From positions 1,472,239-1,536,238 of the forward strand of contig NZ_JACCBW010000002.1 of the NCBI RefSeq assembly GCF_013410035.1: a stretch of 64,000 nt of DNA. The letters run 5' to 3'. The translations under genes were made by a program, and so were the position numbers. A model generated the notes under the pieces. That model made no database searches. It had not been told where the DNA came from and saw nothing but the letters and a program-made list of their open reading frames with translations. Below, in pieces: positions 45,074 to 53,605 of the stretch (position 1 is the stretch's first letter; each line of letters begins with the position of its first letter). The DNA is from Nocardioides cavernae (GTDB lineage Bacteria > Actinomycetota > Actinomycetes > Propionibacteriales > Nocardioidaceae).

Positions 45074-45958
45074 TCAGCCGACGCGTCCGGCGTGGTGCTC
45101 CCGGACCAGCTCCAGGAAGTCTGCCGCGAGACCGTGCGGTCCACCCGTACGCCAGACGAGGGACACGGTCGCCCGGATCCCCGGCTCGAGGCGGGCCACC
45201 CGCGCTCCCTTCGTCGCCGCGTCGACCGCCATGCCCTCCGGGAGGACGGTGGCCCCGGCGCCGGAGACGACCAGCGGGACGACGGACGCCGCGTGCGCGG
45301 TCTCGACCATCACCTCGGTCGCCCGCCCGGCCGCCTCCAGACAGCCGTCCAGCAGCCCGCGGAGCGCCGTCCCCCGAGGTGTGCCGATCAGGCCGTGCCG
45401 CGCGAGCCGCTCGATGGTGGTGCTGAGCCCCGGGTCCTGGCCGGGTGGCAGGACGGCCAGCAGCTGCTGCTCGGCGAGCTCGAGGCTGGCGAGCGACCCG
45501 GACGGCGGGGCACCGTCCACCAGCCCGAAGTCGACCTGTCCCGTCCTCACCTGGTCGAGCACCACCGCGCGGGCGGCCGGGTCCGTCACCTCGAACCGGA
45601 CCTGCGGGCGCTGCCGGCGGAACTCGCCGATGAGCCCGACCAGCGGGTGGACGGCCCACGAGGTGCTGGAGACGAGGCGGAGCGTCCCGGAGCCGCCGTC
45701 GGCCACCCCCCGCACCGCGCTCGCGGCAAGCCCGAAGGACCGGACCGCCCGCCTGGCCGGAGCGAGGAGCGCCTCGCCGGCCGCGGTCAGGCGTACGCCG
45801 CGCCCGTGTCGCTCGAACAGCGGCGATCCGAGCTCGGTCTCGAGCGTGCGCATCGAGTGCGACAGGGACGGCTGGGCGACGTGCAGCGCCTGAGCCGCCC
45901 GGGTGAAGCTGCCCGCCTCGGCGATGGCGAGGAAGAACTCGAGCTGCCTGCGCTCCAT
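45074..45958 (-). CDS. LysR-family transcriptional regulator
   Basis: This 294-residue LTTR has an N-terminal winged helix (1-60: MERRQLEFFLAIAEAGSFTRAAQALHVAQPSLSHSMRTLETELGSPLFERHGRGVRLTAAG). The periplasmic-binding-like effector domain (about 90-290) has LRLVSSTSWAVHPLVGLIGEFRRQRP and LVDGAPPSGSL. It is divergent from the proX operon. A perfect palindrome with the T-N11-A LysR pattern lies 25 nt upstream of its start. It is the most likely regulator of the proXVW-dioxygenase genes, possibly also of the sulfite oxidase-type gene. The effector is unknown. Confidence 0.88.
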   Translation of the reverse strand: MERRQLEFFLAIAEAGSFTRAAQALHVAQPSLSHSMRTLETELGSPLFERHGRGVRLTAAGEALLAPARRAVRSFGLAASAVRGVADGGSGTLRLVSSTSWAVHPLVGLIGEFRRQRPQVRFEVTDPAARAVVLDQVRTGQVDFGLVDGAPPSGSLASLELAEQQLLAVLPPGQDPGLSTTIERLARHGLIGTPRGTALRGLLDGCLEAAGRATEVMVETAHAASVVPLVVSGAGATVLPEGMAVDAATKGARVARLEPGIRATVSLVWRTGGPHGLAADFLELVREHHAGRVG

Positions 45959-45982
45959 GGCGTTCCGTCCCTTGTCCGTGGA

Positions 45983-46003
45983 GGCATAGGCGACGCCTAT
46001 GCC
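45983..46003. promoter_or_regulatory. LysR-type palindromic operator
   Basis: GGCATAGGCG (45983-45992), one A, then CGCCTATGCC (45994-46003) form a perfect 10-bp inverted repeat. It contains TAGGCGACGCCTA, the T-N11-A core of LysR binding sites. The site lies 25 nt upstream of the LysR start, so autoregulation is likely. It is distinct from the 18-bp operator at 46060. Confidence 0.78.
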
Positions 46004-46059
46004 TGTCGCTCACAACCCGTCTGGGTCCCGGCGCGTCCTCGCTTGGTTCGACGAGTGAC

Positions 46060-46085
46060 GTAAGTCTATCGTTTCACTCATATAT
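46060..46085 (+). promoter_or_regulatory. proX promoter with 18-bp operator (shared with 51067-51092)
   Basis: GTAAGTCTATCGTTTCAC (46060-46077) is the reverse complement of GTGAAACGATAGACTTAC. That matches 16 of 18 bases of the site at 51067-51084. TCATATAT follows directly (46078-46085), the likely -10 region. ATG 46115 of proX has AGGAG at about 46105-46109, so this mRNA has a leader. The same order of operator and TCATATAT occurs before the sulfite oxidase-type gene, with the operator inverted. Confidence 0.7.
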
Positions 46086-46114
46086 TGATCGACCCTTCCG
46101 GACCAGGAGCTCCC

Positions 46115-47098
46115 ATGACCCACCGCACCACCACTCGCGGCGCCCGCCTCGCCGTCGTCGCCACGCTCGGCCTCGGCGCGTTGCTGACCGGCTGCGCCTC
46201 GGACGCCGACGGCGCCGGCGACGACTTCGCCAGCAGCAGCTCCGGCGGCGGCACCGACTCGGTCGTGCTCGCCGAGCAGCCGTGGGTCGACCTCCAGGTC
46301 GAGAACGAGATCGCGGTCCAGGTGCTCGAGCAGATCGGCTACGACGCCTCGATCAAGAAGAACCTGTCGGTGGAGAACGCGGCCTCCGCGCTCGGTACCG
46401 GCGACATCGACGCGTACCTCGGCAACTGGTGGCCCTCGCAGGAGCCGACCTTCGGCGAGCTGATCGACGGGGGAGACGTCGACGTGGTCTCGACCCTCGT
46501 CACGGGCACGGAGTACGCCCCGGCCGTCCCGGGCGACGTGGCCCAGGAGCTCGGGGTGTCCTCGCTCGCCGACCTGGACGAGCACGCGGACGAGTTCGGC
46601 CGCAAGATCTACGGCATCGAGGCCGGGTCGCCGGGCAACGAGACCATCCAGGCGGCCATCGACGCCGACGCCTACGGTCTCGGCGACTGGGAGCTCGTCG
46701 CGAGCGGCACCCCGGCGATGCTCGCCCAGGTCACCAAGGCGCAGAAGGCCGGCGACCCCATCGTCTTCCTGGCCTGGAGCCCCCACTGGATGACCGTCGA
46801 GTTCGACACCGTCTTCCTCGAGGACCCCGAGGAGGTCTGGGGCGGTGCCGGTGAGATCCGGACGGTCACGCGCGCCGGCTTCGCCGACGACAACCCGGAG
46901 ATCAACGAGTTCCTCGGCAACCTGACCTTCACCACCGACCAGGCCGGCGAGTTCTACTACGCCCACGACAAGGACGGCCAGGAGCTCGCCGACATCGCCG
47001 CGGCCTGGATCGAGGCCAACCCCGACACCGTGGCGACGTTCCTCGACGGCGTCGAGGACGCCGACGGGGAGCCGGCGGCCCAGGCGTTCGCGTCATGA
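46115..47098 (+). CDS. proX: Glycine betaine/choline-type ABC substrate-binding lipoprotein (ProX-like)
   Basis: This 327-residue lipoprotein has the lipobox LLTGC (C27) and the OpuAC/ProX fold: VVLAEQPWVDLQVENEIAVQVLEQIGYDASIKKNLSVENAASALGTGDIDAYLGNWWPSQEPTF. The conserved Trp residues of the quaternary-amine aromatic cage region (NWWPS, SPHWM) are present. Such proteins bind betaine, choline, carnitine or related compounds. The ATG at 46115 follows AGGAG. The stop overlaps proV (ATGA). Position next to a sulfonate-type dioxygenase suggests a sulfur-containing ligand. A plain osmoprotectant is the conservative alternative. Confidence 0.88.
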   Translation: MTHRTTTRGARLAVVATLGLGALLTGCASDADGAGDDFASSSSGGGTDSVVLAEQPWVDLQVENEIAVQVLEQIGYDASIKKNLSVENAASALGTGDIDAYLGNWWPSQEPTFGELIDGGDVDVVSTLVTGTEYAPAVPGDVAQELGVSSLADLDEHADEFGRKIYGIEAGSPGNETIQAAIDADAYGLGDWELVASGTPAMLAQVTKAQKAGDPIVFLAWSPHWMTVEFDTVFLEDPEEVWGGAGEIRTVTRAGFADDNPEINEFLGNLTFTTDQAGEFYYAHDKDGQELADIAAAWIEANPDTVATFLDGVEDADGEPAAQAFAS

Positions 47099-48384
47099 CG
47101 GCCGGTCCGGGCACGACCACCGCGACGACCACCGCGCCGACCGGCCGGTCGGGCGAGCAGCCGGCGATCGAGGGCCGGTCGCTCTCCAAGGTCTACGGCC
47201 TCAGCGACCGTCAGGCCGCCCGCGCCCTGGCCTCCGACGACCCGGCCGCCGCGGTGAGCGCGGCGGGTGGCTACCTCGGCGCCAGCGACGTGAGCTTCTC
47301 GATCGGCAAGGGCGAGATGTTCGTGGTGATGGGCCTCTCCGGTTCGGGCAAGTCCACCGTGCTGCGGATGGTCAACCGGCTCAACGAGCCCACCGCCGGT
47401 GAGCTGCTCATCGACGGCGAGGACATCACCCGGGTCAGCGACGCGCGACTCCGCGAGATCCGCAACAACGACATCGGCATGGTGTTCCAGCACTTCTCGC
47501 TCTTCCCGCACCGCACCGTCCGCGACAACGCCGCCTACGGGCTGAAGGTCCGCGGCGTCGGCAGGGCGGAGCGCCGCGACCGTGCCGAGGCCGCCCTCGC
47601 CAGGGTCGGGCTCGGCGACCGCGGCGACAAGATGCCGCACGAGCTGTCCGGAGGGATGCGGCAACGCGTCGGGCTCGCCCGTGCGCTCGCCGTCGACCCA
47701 CCCATCCTGCTGATGGACGAGCCGTTCTCGGCGCTCGACCCGCTCATCCGGCGCGACATGCAGGACCTCCTGCTCGAGCTCCAGGCGGAGGACCGGCGCA
47801 CCACGGTGTTCGTGACGCACGACCTGAACGAGGCGATGCGCATCGGCGACCAGGTGATGGTCATGCGCCAGGGCCGGGTCGTCCAGTGCGCCCCCGGCGC
47901 CGAGATCGTGGCCCACCCCGCCGACGACTACGTCAGCGAGTTCGTGGCCGACGTCGACCGCGCCCGGGTGCTCACGGCGTACGACCTGCTGCGCCCCGCG
48001 AAGCTGGTGTTCTCGGCCGACGACCGTCCCGACGAGGCGCTGCGCCGCCTCGGTGACAACGAGGCCCAGGGTGCCTTCGTCGTCGGCGCCGACGAGCGCC
48101 TGCTGGGCGTCGTCACCGATGCGGCCCTCCTGGGTGCCGCCAACCGTGGCGACCAGGACCTGACCGGTGCGGTGACCCAGGACTTCCACACCGTGGAGCC
48201 CACGGCGCACATCGGTGACTTCATGCACCGGGCCGGCCGGCAGGTCGTGCCGGTGACCGTGGTCGACGAGCGTGGCCGGCTGAGGGGCGTGGTGCCCCGC
48301 GCCACGATCCTGTCCACGCTCTCGACGGCGCCCCTCGCCGAGCGGGAGGCCGACGAACGGCTGGAGGTGGCGGTCAGTGCCTGA
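47095..48384 (+). CDS. proV: Quaternary-amine ABC transporter ATP-binding protein with CBS domains (ProV-like)
   Basis: This 429-residue ATPase has KVYGLSDRQAARALA and then Walker A GLSGSGKST (80-88). HLS-type signature HELSGGMRQRVGLARALA, Walker B ILLMDEPFSALDPL and the switch VFVTHDLNEAM follow. After the ATPase domain a CBS pair (about 310-425) contains QGAFVVGADERLLGVVTDAALLG and VVPVTVVDERGRLRGVVPRATIL. In OpuA/ProV transporters these domains sense ionic strength. The ATG overlaps the proX stop and the end overlaps proW by 8 nt. Confidence 0.92.
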   Translation: MTAGPGTTTATTTAPTGRSGEQPAIEGRSLSKVYGLSDRQAARALASDDPAAAVSAAGGYLGASDVSFSIGKGEMFVVMGLSGSGKSTVLRMVNRLNEPTAGELLIDGEDITRVSDARLREIRNNDIGMVFQHFSLFPHRTVRDNAAYGLKVRGVGRAERRDRAEAALARVGLGDRGDKMPHELSGGMRQRVGLARALAVDPPILLMDEPFSALDPLIRRDMQDLLLELQAEDRRTTVFVTHDLNEAMRIGDQVMVMRQGRVVQCAPGAEIVAHPADDYVSEFVADVDRARVLTAYDLLRPAKLVFSADDRPDEALRRLGDNEAQGAFVVGADERLLGVVTDAALLGAANRGDQDLTGAVTQDFHTVEPTAHIGDFMHRAGRQVVPVTVVDERGRLRGVVPRATILSTLSTAPLAEREADERLEVAVSA

Positions 48385-49282
48385 CCTCCGCATCGGTGAA
48401 CGCGGCGAGAGCGTCATCGACTACATGACCGAGCACCTCGGGGGCTTCTTCGACCTGCTCAAGGACATCCTCAACTTCGGCCTGCGCTCCGTCTATGACC
48501 TGCTGACGGCGCTCACGCCCGTGGCCATGGTCGTCGTGCTCGTGGTGATCGCGCTGCTGGCGACCCGCCGGGTGCTGCTGTCGGCCGGGCTGGGACTGGG
48601 CCTGCTGCTCATCCAGTCCATGGACCTGTGGCCCGAGACCATGCAGACGATGGCGTCGGTGGTCGTGGCGACGGTCGTGGCCCTGCTCGTCGGCATCCCC
48701 CTCGGCATCTGGTCGGCGTTCGACCCGGTGGTACGCAGCGTGCTGCGGCCGGTCCTCGACCTCATGCAGACGCTCCCGGTCTTCGTCTACCTGCTGCCGA
48801 CGATCCTGTTCTTCGGCGTCGGCGACGCCCCCGGCCTGGTGGCGACGATCGTGTTCTCCGTGCCGCCGGCCGTCCGGCTGACGCAGCTGGGCATCAACCA
48901 GGTCGACGGCGAGACGGTGGAGGCCTCCGTGGCCTTCGGTGCGTCGCGGGGCGAGGTGCTGCGCGAGGTGCAGCTCCCGCTCGCGATGCCGTCGATCATG
49001 ACCGGCGTCAACCAGGTGATCATGCTCGCCCTGTCGATGGTGGTCGTCGCCGGTCTGGTCGGTGGCGCGGGCCTCGGCGGAGTGGTGGTCAACGCGGTCC
49101 AGGGACTGCAGATCGCCGCGTCCATCGAGGGCGGCCTCGCCGTCGTGGTCATCGCCATCTACCTCGACCGCGTGACCTCGGCCCTCGGCGGCCAGGGCCG
49201 CGCCGAACCCTCGTGGTGGCCACGCCGTCGCGCAGCCGCCCCGACGAGGACCGTGACCGCAGAGCCGGTCCCCGTCGCCTGA
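48377..49282 (+). CDS. proW: Quaternary-amine ABC transporter permease (ProW-like)
   Basis: This 301-residue permease has about six transmembrane helices. VYDLLTALTPVAMVVVLVVIALLATRR and MQTMASVVVATVVALLVGIPLGIW begin the BPD_transp_1 domain. The EAA loop is VEASVAFGASRGEVLREVQLPLAMPSIMTGVNQVIMLALSMVVVAGLVGGAGLGG. It has the ProW length, with an N-terminal extension before the first helix. The GTG at 48377 lies 8 nt inside proV, so all three transporter genes are coupled. The dioxygenase gene starts 24 nt further on. Confidence 0.92.
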   Translation: MPDLRIGERGESVIDYMTEHLGGFFDLLKDILNFGLRSVYDLLTALTPVAMVVVLVVIALLATRRVLLSAGLGLGLLLIQSMDLWPETMQTMASVVVATVVALLVGIPLGIWSAFDPVVRSVLRPVLDLMQTLPVFVYLLPTILFFGVGDAPGLVATIVFSVPPAVRLTQLGINQVDGETVEASVAFGASRGEVLREVQLPLAMPSIMTGVNQVIMLALSMVVVAGLVGGAGLGGVVVNAVQGLQIAASIEGGLAVVVIAIYLDRVTSALGGQGRAEPSWWPRRRAAAPTRTVTAEPVPVA

Positions 49283-49306
49283 CCGCACGTCCCGAAAGGA
49301 ACTGAC

Positions 49307-50260
49307 ATGACCTCCACCCTCGACGCCCCCACCACCGCTCACACCGCCGCCCCCGTCGGTGCCGTGACCGTCCAGCAGCTCGGCGGCCGCATCGGCGCCC
49401 GCATCGACGGCGTACGCCTCGGCGGCGACCTGTCCGAGGCGACCCTCGCGACCATCAGGCAGGCGCTCCTGCGCCACAAGGTCGTCTTCTTCCGCGGCCA
49501 GGACCACCTCGACGAGGCGGGCCACCAGGCGTTCGCGGAGACCTTCGGGCCGCTGACGTCGGCCCACCCGACGGTCAACACCGGGAGCGGCAGGGTCTTC
49601 AAGGTGACCGCCGACAAGGGCATGGCCGCCAACGCGTGGCACACCGACGTCACCTTCGTCGACCGGGTGCCGGCCATCAGCGTGCTGCGGGCCGTGCACC
49701 TGCCGCCCTACGGCGGCAACACGGTGTGGGCGAACACCGTCGCGGCGTACGACGCGCTGCCGGCGCCGCTGAAGGCGCTGGTCGACGACCTGTGGGCGGT
49801 GCACACCAACAGCTACGACTACGCCCAGCGTGACGAGGACTCCGAGGAGCCGGACGCCAACTACACGCGCGCCGACTTCGCCTCGCAGCTGTTCGAGACC
49901 GAGCACCCGGTCGTGCGCGTGCACCCGGAGACGGGGGAGCGCTCGCTCGTGCTCGGCCACTTCGTCAAGGGGTTCAGCGGGTTCAACAGCGCGGAGTCGA
50001 TCGCCCTGTTCACCCTGCTGCAGAACCGGATCACGCGGCTGGAGAACACGATCCGCTGGGCCTGGCAGCCCGGTGACCTCGCGGTCTGGGACAACCGGGC
50101 CACGCAGCACTACGCGGTGGCCGACTTCGGCACCGAGTACCGCGAGATGGCGCGGATCACCGTCGCGGGCGACGTGCCGGTGAGCATCGACGGACGGCCG
50201 AGCCGCGTCCTCCGTGGCGACGCCGAGGCGTACTCCCGGCTCGACGAGCTCATCAGCTGA
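49307..50260 (+). CDS. TauD/TfdA-family Fe(II)/2-oxoglutarate dioxygenase
   Basis: This 317-residue dioxygenase has the facial triad H112 and D114 in WHTDVTF and H268 in ATQHYAV, with a downstream Arg ([10 protein letters not shown]) for 2-oxoglutarate. [40 protein letters not shown] and [19 protein letters not shown] are family landmarks. Members hydroxylate sulfonates such as taurine to release sulfite, or alkyl sulfates and herbicides. It is the fourth gene of the LysR-linked proXVW operon, preceded by GAAAGGAACTGAC. Because a sulfite oxidase-type gene shares its operator, sulfonate cleavage is favoured. Confidence 0.88.
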   Translation: MTSTLDAPTTAHTAAPVGAVTVQQLGGRIGARIDGVRLGGDLSEATLATIRQALLRHKVVFFRGQDHLDEAGHQAFAETFGPLTSAHPTVNTGSGRVFKVTADKGMAANAWHTDVTFVDRVPAISVLRAVHLPPYGGNTVWANTVAAYDALPAPLKALVDDLWAVHTNSYDYAQRDEDSEEPDANYTRADFASQLFETEHPVVRVHPETGERSLVLGHFVKGFSGFNSAESIALFTLLQNRITRLENTIRWAWQPGDLAVWDNRATQHYAVADFGTEYREMARITVAGDVPVSIDGRPSRVLRGDAEAYSRLDELIS

Positions 50261-50282
50261 CCGGACGGGGTGGTGGCCCCGC

Positions 50283-51035
50283 TCAGCCCCAGCCGAGCGG
50301 GAACACCTCGAAGGCCGTCGCGTGCGTCACGCCCAGCCCCTGTCCGCCGCTGCGGAGGATCCCGTCGAGGAACTCCTCGGGGTCCCAGCCCTCCCAGCCG
50401 AGACCGTCGATGTAGGCCTTGTGCTCCCGGAGCGAGGTCACCCCGGCGTCGAAGGTGTCGGTCACGTCGACCGCGTGCGTCGACTGCGGCGAGCTGCCGG
50501 CCCAGACGGCCCTCACCCCACCCCAGGGCTCGAGCCCGTCGACCAGCTGCTCGGGGAAGATCCAGCGGTTGCCCGCGTCGCGCACGGCGTCGAGCAGCGC
50601 CCTGCCGACCGCGATGTGGTCGGCCTGGTTGAGGTTGGTCCCACCGAAGGTCTCGCGGAAGTTGATGGTCATCGCGACGTCGGGGCGGTGCTCGCGCACC
50701 ACCTGCGCGATCGCGCGGCGCAGCTCGACGCCGTACTCCAGCACCCCGTCGGGGAGCCGGAGGAAGACGACCTCGTCCACCCCGACCACGGCGGCCGACG
50801 CGATCTCCTCGGCCTCGCGCACGGCGCGGCACTCGTCCGGGCTGATCCCGTCGATGCCGGCCTCGCCGCTGGTCACCATGCAGTAGACGACCCGCTTGCC
50901 CTGGCCCGTCCAGCGGGCGACCGCCGCGGCCGCGCCGTACTCGATGTCGTCGGGGTGCGCGACCACGAACAGGGCGCTGTCCCAGTCCTCGGGGAGCGGC
51001 TCGTAGGACGGCGGTGCGGGACGCTGGTCGGTCAT
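50283..51035 (-). CDS. PIG-L family deacetylase
   Basis: This 250-residue zinc deacetylase has AHPDD at 26-30 (zinc ligands), CMVTSGEAGIDGISPDECRAVREAEEIASAAVVGVDEVVFLRLPDGVLEY, and NQADHIAVGRALLDAV with the third ligand His. PIG-L enzymes remove acetyl or other acyl groups from amino sugars or small amides; MshB and Mca act on mycothiol compounds. It is convergent with the dioxygenase gene and divergent from the sulfite oxidase-type gene. On its strand TACACT (complement of 51061-51066) is a likely -10, about 6 nt from the shared operator. Deacetylation of an N-acylated sulfonate is possible. Confidence 0.85.
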   Translation of the reverse strand: MTDQRPAPPSYEPLPEDWDSALFVVAHPDDIEYGAAAAVARWTGQGKRVVYCMVTSGEAGIDGISPDECRAVREAEEIASAAVVGVDEVVFLRLPDGVLEYGVELRRAIAQVVREHRPDVAMTINFRETFGGTNLNQADHIAVGRALLDAVRDAGNRWIFPEQLVDGLEPWGGVRAVWAGSSPQSTHAVDVTDTFDAGVTSLREHKAYIDGLGWEGWDPEEFLDGILRSGGQGLGVTHATAFEVFPLGWG

Positions 51036-51066
51036 GGACCGAGCATCGCACCGCGACGCTAGTGTA

Positions 51067-51092
51067 GTGAAACGAACGACTTACTCATATAT
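51067..51092 (+). promoter_or_regulatory. 18-bp operator and promoter shared with proX
   Basis: GTGAAACGAACGACTTAC (51067-51084) is followed at 51085-51092 by TCATATAT. The operator equals the reverse complement of the proX site in 16 of 18 positions. It lies between the divergent PIG-L and sulfite oxidase-type genes, overlapping the likely -35 of the latter. It could control both directions. Confidence 0.72.
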
Positions 51093-51101
51093 GGTCGCCC
51101 C

Positions 51102-52304
51102 ATGACCCCGTACGCCCCCACCCGCCGTGGGCTCCTCGCCACCGCCGCCCTCGTCGGCGGAACCGCCGCCGTCCCGGGATCGATCTGGCGCGCCGGCCCG
51201 GCCGTCGCCGCCGCGCCCGCCATCCTCAAGCCGACCCCGCCCGCCTGGTTCCGTGACTTCGGCACCAACGCCGAGATGCGGTGGGACTCGGTCGAGCCGG
51301 GCGCCTACCTCACGCCCCAGTCGCGGCTGTTCGTGCGCAACCACACGCGTACCCCCCAGGTCGACCGCTCGACCTACGGCCTGCGCGTGTTCGGCGACGG
51401 CCTGGCGACCGCCCGCACCGAGGGCGAGGCGCTGCGCCTGTCGTTCGCCGACCTCCAGCGGCTGCCCCACCACGACCTGACCGCCGTCCTCGAGTGCACC
51501 GGCAACGGCCGCAGCCACTTCACCAGCCAGCAGGGGCAGTCGGTCTCGGGCACCGCCTGGACGCTCGGCGCGGTCGGCACGGTGCTCTGGACCGGCGTGC
51601 GCCTGCGCGACGTGCTCCGCGCGGTCGGCATCGCGCCCGATGCCGTGTCCATCCAGGCGACGGGTCTCGACGACCCCTTCGTCTCCGGGGGCATCGACCA
51701 CGGGCGGGTGCGCCGCCCGTTCCCGGTCGCCAAGGCGCTCGACGACGCGCTGCTGGCCTGGGGGATGAACGGCGAGGACCTGCTTCCCGACCACGGCTAC
51801 CCCCTGCGGCTGGTGCTCCCCGGTTGGGTCGGCATCGCCAGCATCAAGTGGCTCGGCTCGCTCGAGGTGTCCCGCACCCAGCTCACGTCGCCGTGGAACA
51901 CGACGTTCTACCGGATGACCGGACCCGACTGGCCGGCCGACTCGCCGCCGTTGACCGTCAACCCGGTCCGCTCCGCCTGGGAGCTGGCCGCCGGGGCCAC
52001 CCTGCCGTCGCGCCCGTCCACGCTCACCGGTCGGTCGTGGAGCGGGGCCGGCCGGATCCGGTCGGTCCAGATCAGCCTCGACGACGGCCGGTCGTGGCGG
52101 CCCGCGGTCCTCGACCGGCGCTCGCAGCGCGAGCAGGGCTGGACGCAGTGGTCGGTCCGCACCGCGCGCCTGCGCCCCGGGCCGCGCCACCTGCTGGCGC
52201 GCGCCACCGACGAGCTCGGGCGCACGCAGCCGCTCGTCGCGGCGTACAACACGCAGGGCTACTTCTTCGACGCGGTGGTGCGCCATCCGGTGACCGTCGT
52301 CTGA
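51102..52304 (+). CDS. Tat-exported sulfite oxidase-family molybdoenzyme
   Basis: This 400-residue molybdopterin enzyme has a twin-arginine signal (TRRGLLATAALVGG, R8-R9). The molybdopterin domain (about 60-260) has the molybdenum-ligand Cys132 in LECTGNGRSHF, GTVLWTGVRLRDVL and YPLRLVLPGWVGIASIKWLG. The C-terminal dimerisation domain (about 270-400) is Ig-like. Such enzymes oxidise sulfite to sulfate in the cell envelope or reduce S-oxides (MsrP type). Its promoter carries the operator found before the proX-dioxygenase operon. I infer detoxification of released sulfite. No heme domain is present. Confidence 0.9.
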   Translation: MTPYAPTRRGLLATAALVGGTAAVPGSIWRAGPAVAAAPAILKPTPPAWFRDFGTNAEMRWDSVEPGAYLTPQSRLFVRNHTRTPQVDRSTYGLRVFGDGLATARTEGEALRLSFADLQRLPHHDLTAVLECTGNGRSHFTSQQGQSVSGTAWTLGAVGTVLWTGVRLRDVLRAVGIAPDAVSIQATGLDDPFVSGGIDHGRVRRPFPVAKALDDALLAWGMNGEDLLPDHGYPLRLVLPGWVGIASIKWLGSLEVSRTQLTSPWNTTFYRMTGPDWPADSPPLTVNPVRSAWELAAGATLPSRPSTLTGRSWSGAGRIRSVQISLDDGRSWRPAVLDRRSQREQGWTQWSVRTARLRPGPRHLLARATDELGRTQPLVAAYNTQGYFFDAVVRHPVTVV

Positions 52305-52308
52305 CGGC

Positions 52309-53604
52309 TCAGGCCATCACGCCGACCGGCTGCGGCGAGAAGCCCGGGAACACCTGCGCCACCGATACGCCGAAGCGCTTCGTGACGATCTCGGTCAGCA
52401 CGCTGCGGTAGTCGGTGGTGACGAGGAGGTCGCCGTCGAGGGTGTTCTGCAGACCGGGCCAGGAGCCGTAGTACTGCCCGCCCCGGACGCCCGCACCGGC
52501 GACGAACATGACGTTGCCGAAGCCATGGTCGGTGCCGTAGTTGTCGTTCTCCTTGACGCGCCGGCCGAACTCGCTGAGCGTCACCAGCGTCACGCGGTCG
52601 GCGGCCGGGCCGAGGTCGGCGAAGAACGCGGCGATCGAGCCGGCGAGGTCACCGGCGTTGCGCTTCATCTCGCCCCACTCGAGCGTGCCCGCGTCGGTGT
52701 GCATGTCCCAGTCGCCCTGGTCCACGGTGATCACCTCGGCCCCGACGCCGGAACGCACGATCCGTGACACGTCGGACAGCGCCTTGCCCAGGCCCGTGCC
52801 GGGGTACGCCGGGGTGGGCGTGCCAGCGGCCGTGTCGCGTGCGACCCCGAAGGTCTGCGCGCCCGAGATCGCGTCGCGCACCGCGCGGCTCATCGGGCTG
52901 CTGCCCGTCCAGGCGTGCGAGAGCGAGGCGAGCCGGCGCCCGTCCTCCTCGGTGCCGGCGACCTTGGCGTTGTCGACCCGGTTGACCACGAACGCGGGAT
53001 GGGTGCCGAAGAGCGAGGTCGGGACCTGGTTGCCCATGGCCGTGCCCTGCAGCGGCGACTCGCCGGCGAGCTGGCCGAGGAGCCGGTTCAGCCAGCCGTT
53101 GCGCTCGGTCGAGCCGGGCGCGGCGTCCTCGATGGCCTCCATCGCGGCGAAGTGGGACCGGTTCGGCGTCGCCATCCCGGTCGCGTGGACGGCGGCGAGC
53201 CGGCCGGCCTGCCACATCGGCAGGAGCGGTGCGAGCGCCGGGTGCAGGCCGAACATCGCGTCCGGGGCGAGGAGCGAGGCGGCGGGCACGGCCAGCCGCG
53301 GCCGGGCGGCGTAGTAGACCGGGTCGGCGTGCGGCACGACGAGCGAGAGGCCGTCGGCCGCCCCGCGCAGCGAGAGCAGCACCAGGACCGAGCCGCCGGG
53401 GGCGGCGAGCGTCCGCGCCGTGCGCCCGGTGACGGCGTACGCCTGCGGCCCGGTGCCGGTCAGCGACGGGCCCAGGGCCAGCGCACCGCCGGCCAGGGCG
53501 GTGCCGACGACCCGGCGGCGACTCAGCGCGAGCCGCGCCTCGACGAAGTCGGGGCACCCGCAGGAGCGGGCGACGGCGGGGGGAGTGTGGTCGGAAGTCG
53601 TCAT
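52309..53604 (-). CDS. DUF1501 family secreted protein
   Basis: This 431-residue protein has a twin-arginine signal (SRRRVVGTALAGGALAL, about 29-50). The DUF1501 domain has LVLLSLRGAADGLSLVVPHADPVYYAARPRL, MFGLHPALAPLLPMWQAGRLAAVHATGMATPNRSHFAAMEAIE, and TLVTLSEFGRRVKENDNYGTDHGFGNVMFVAGAGVRGG with GTDHG. It resembles alkaline phosphatase or sulfatase-fold proteins, so sulfatase-like metal chemistry is possible. The family is always found with DUF1800. It is separated by only 1 nt from the DUF1800 stop upstream. It is convergent with the sulfite oxidase-type gene. Confidence 0.88.
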   Translation of the reverse strand: MTTSDHTPPAVARSCGCPDFVEARLALSRRRVVGTALAGGALALGPSLTGTGPQAYAVTGRTARTLAAPGGSVLVLLSLRGAADGLSLVVPHADPVYYAARPRLAVPAASLLAPDAMFGLHPALAPLLPMWQAGRLAAVHATGMATPNRSHFAAMEAIEDAAPGSTERNGWLNRLLGQLAGESPLQGTAMGNQVPTSLFGTHPAFVVNRVDNAKVAGTEEDGRRLASLSHAWTGSSPMSRAVRDAISGAQTFGVARDTAAGTPTPAYPGTGLGKALSDVSRIVRSGVGAEVITVDQGDWDMHTDAGTLEWGEMKRNAGDLAGSIAAFFADLGPAADRVTLVTLSEFGRRVKENDNYGTDHGFGNVMFVAGAGVRGGQYYGSWPGLQNTLDGDLLVTTDYRSVLTEIVTKRFGVSVAQVFPGFSPQPVGVMA

Positions 53605-53605
53605 G

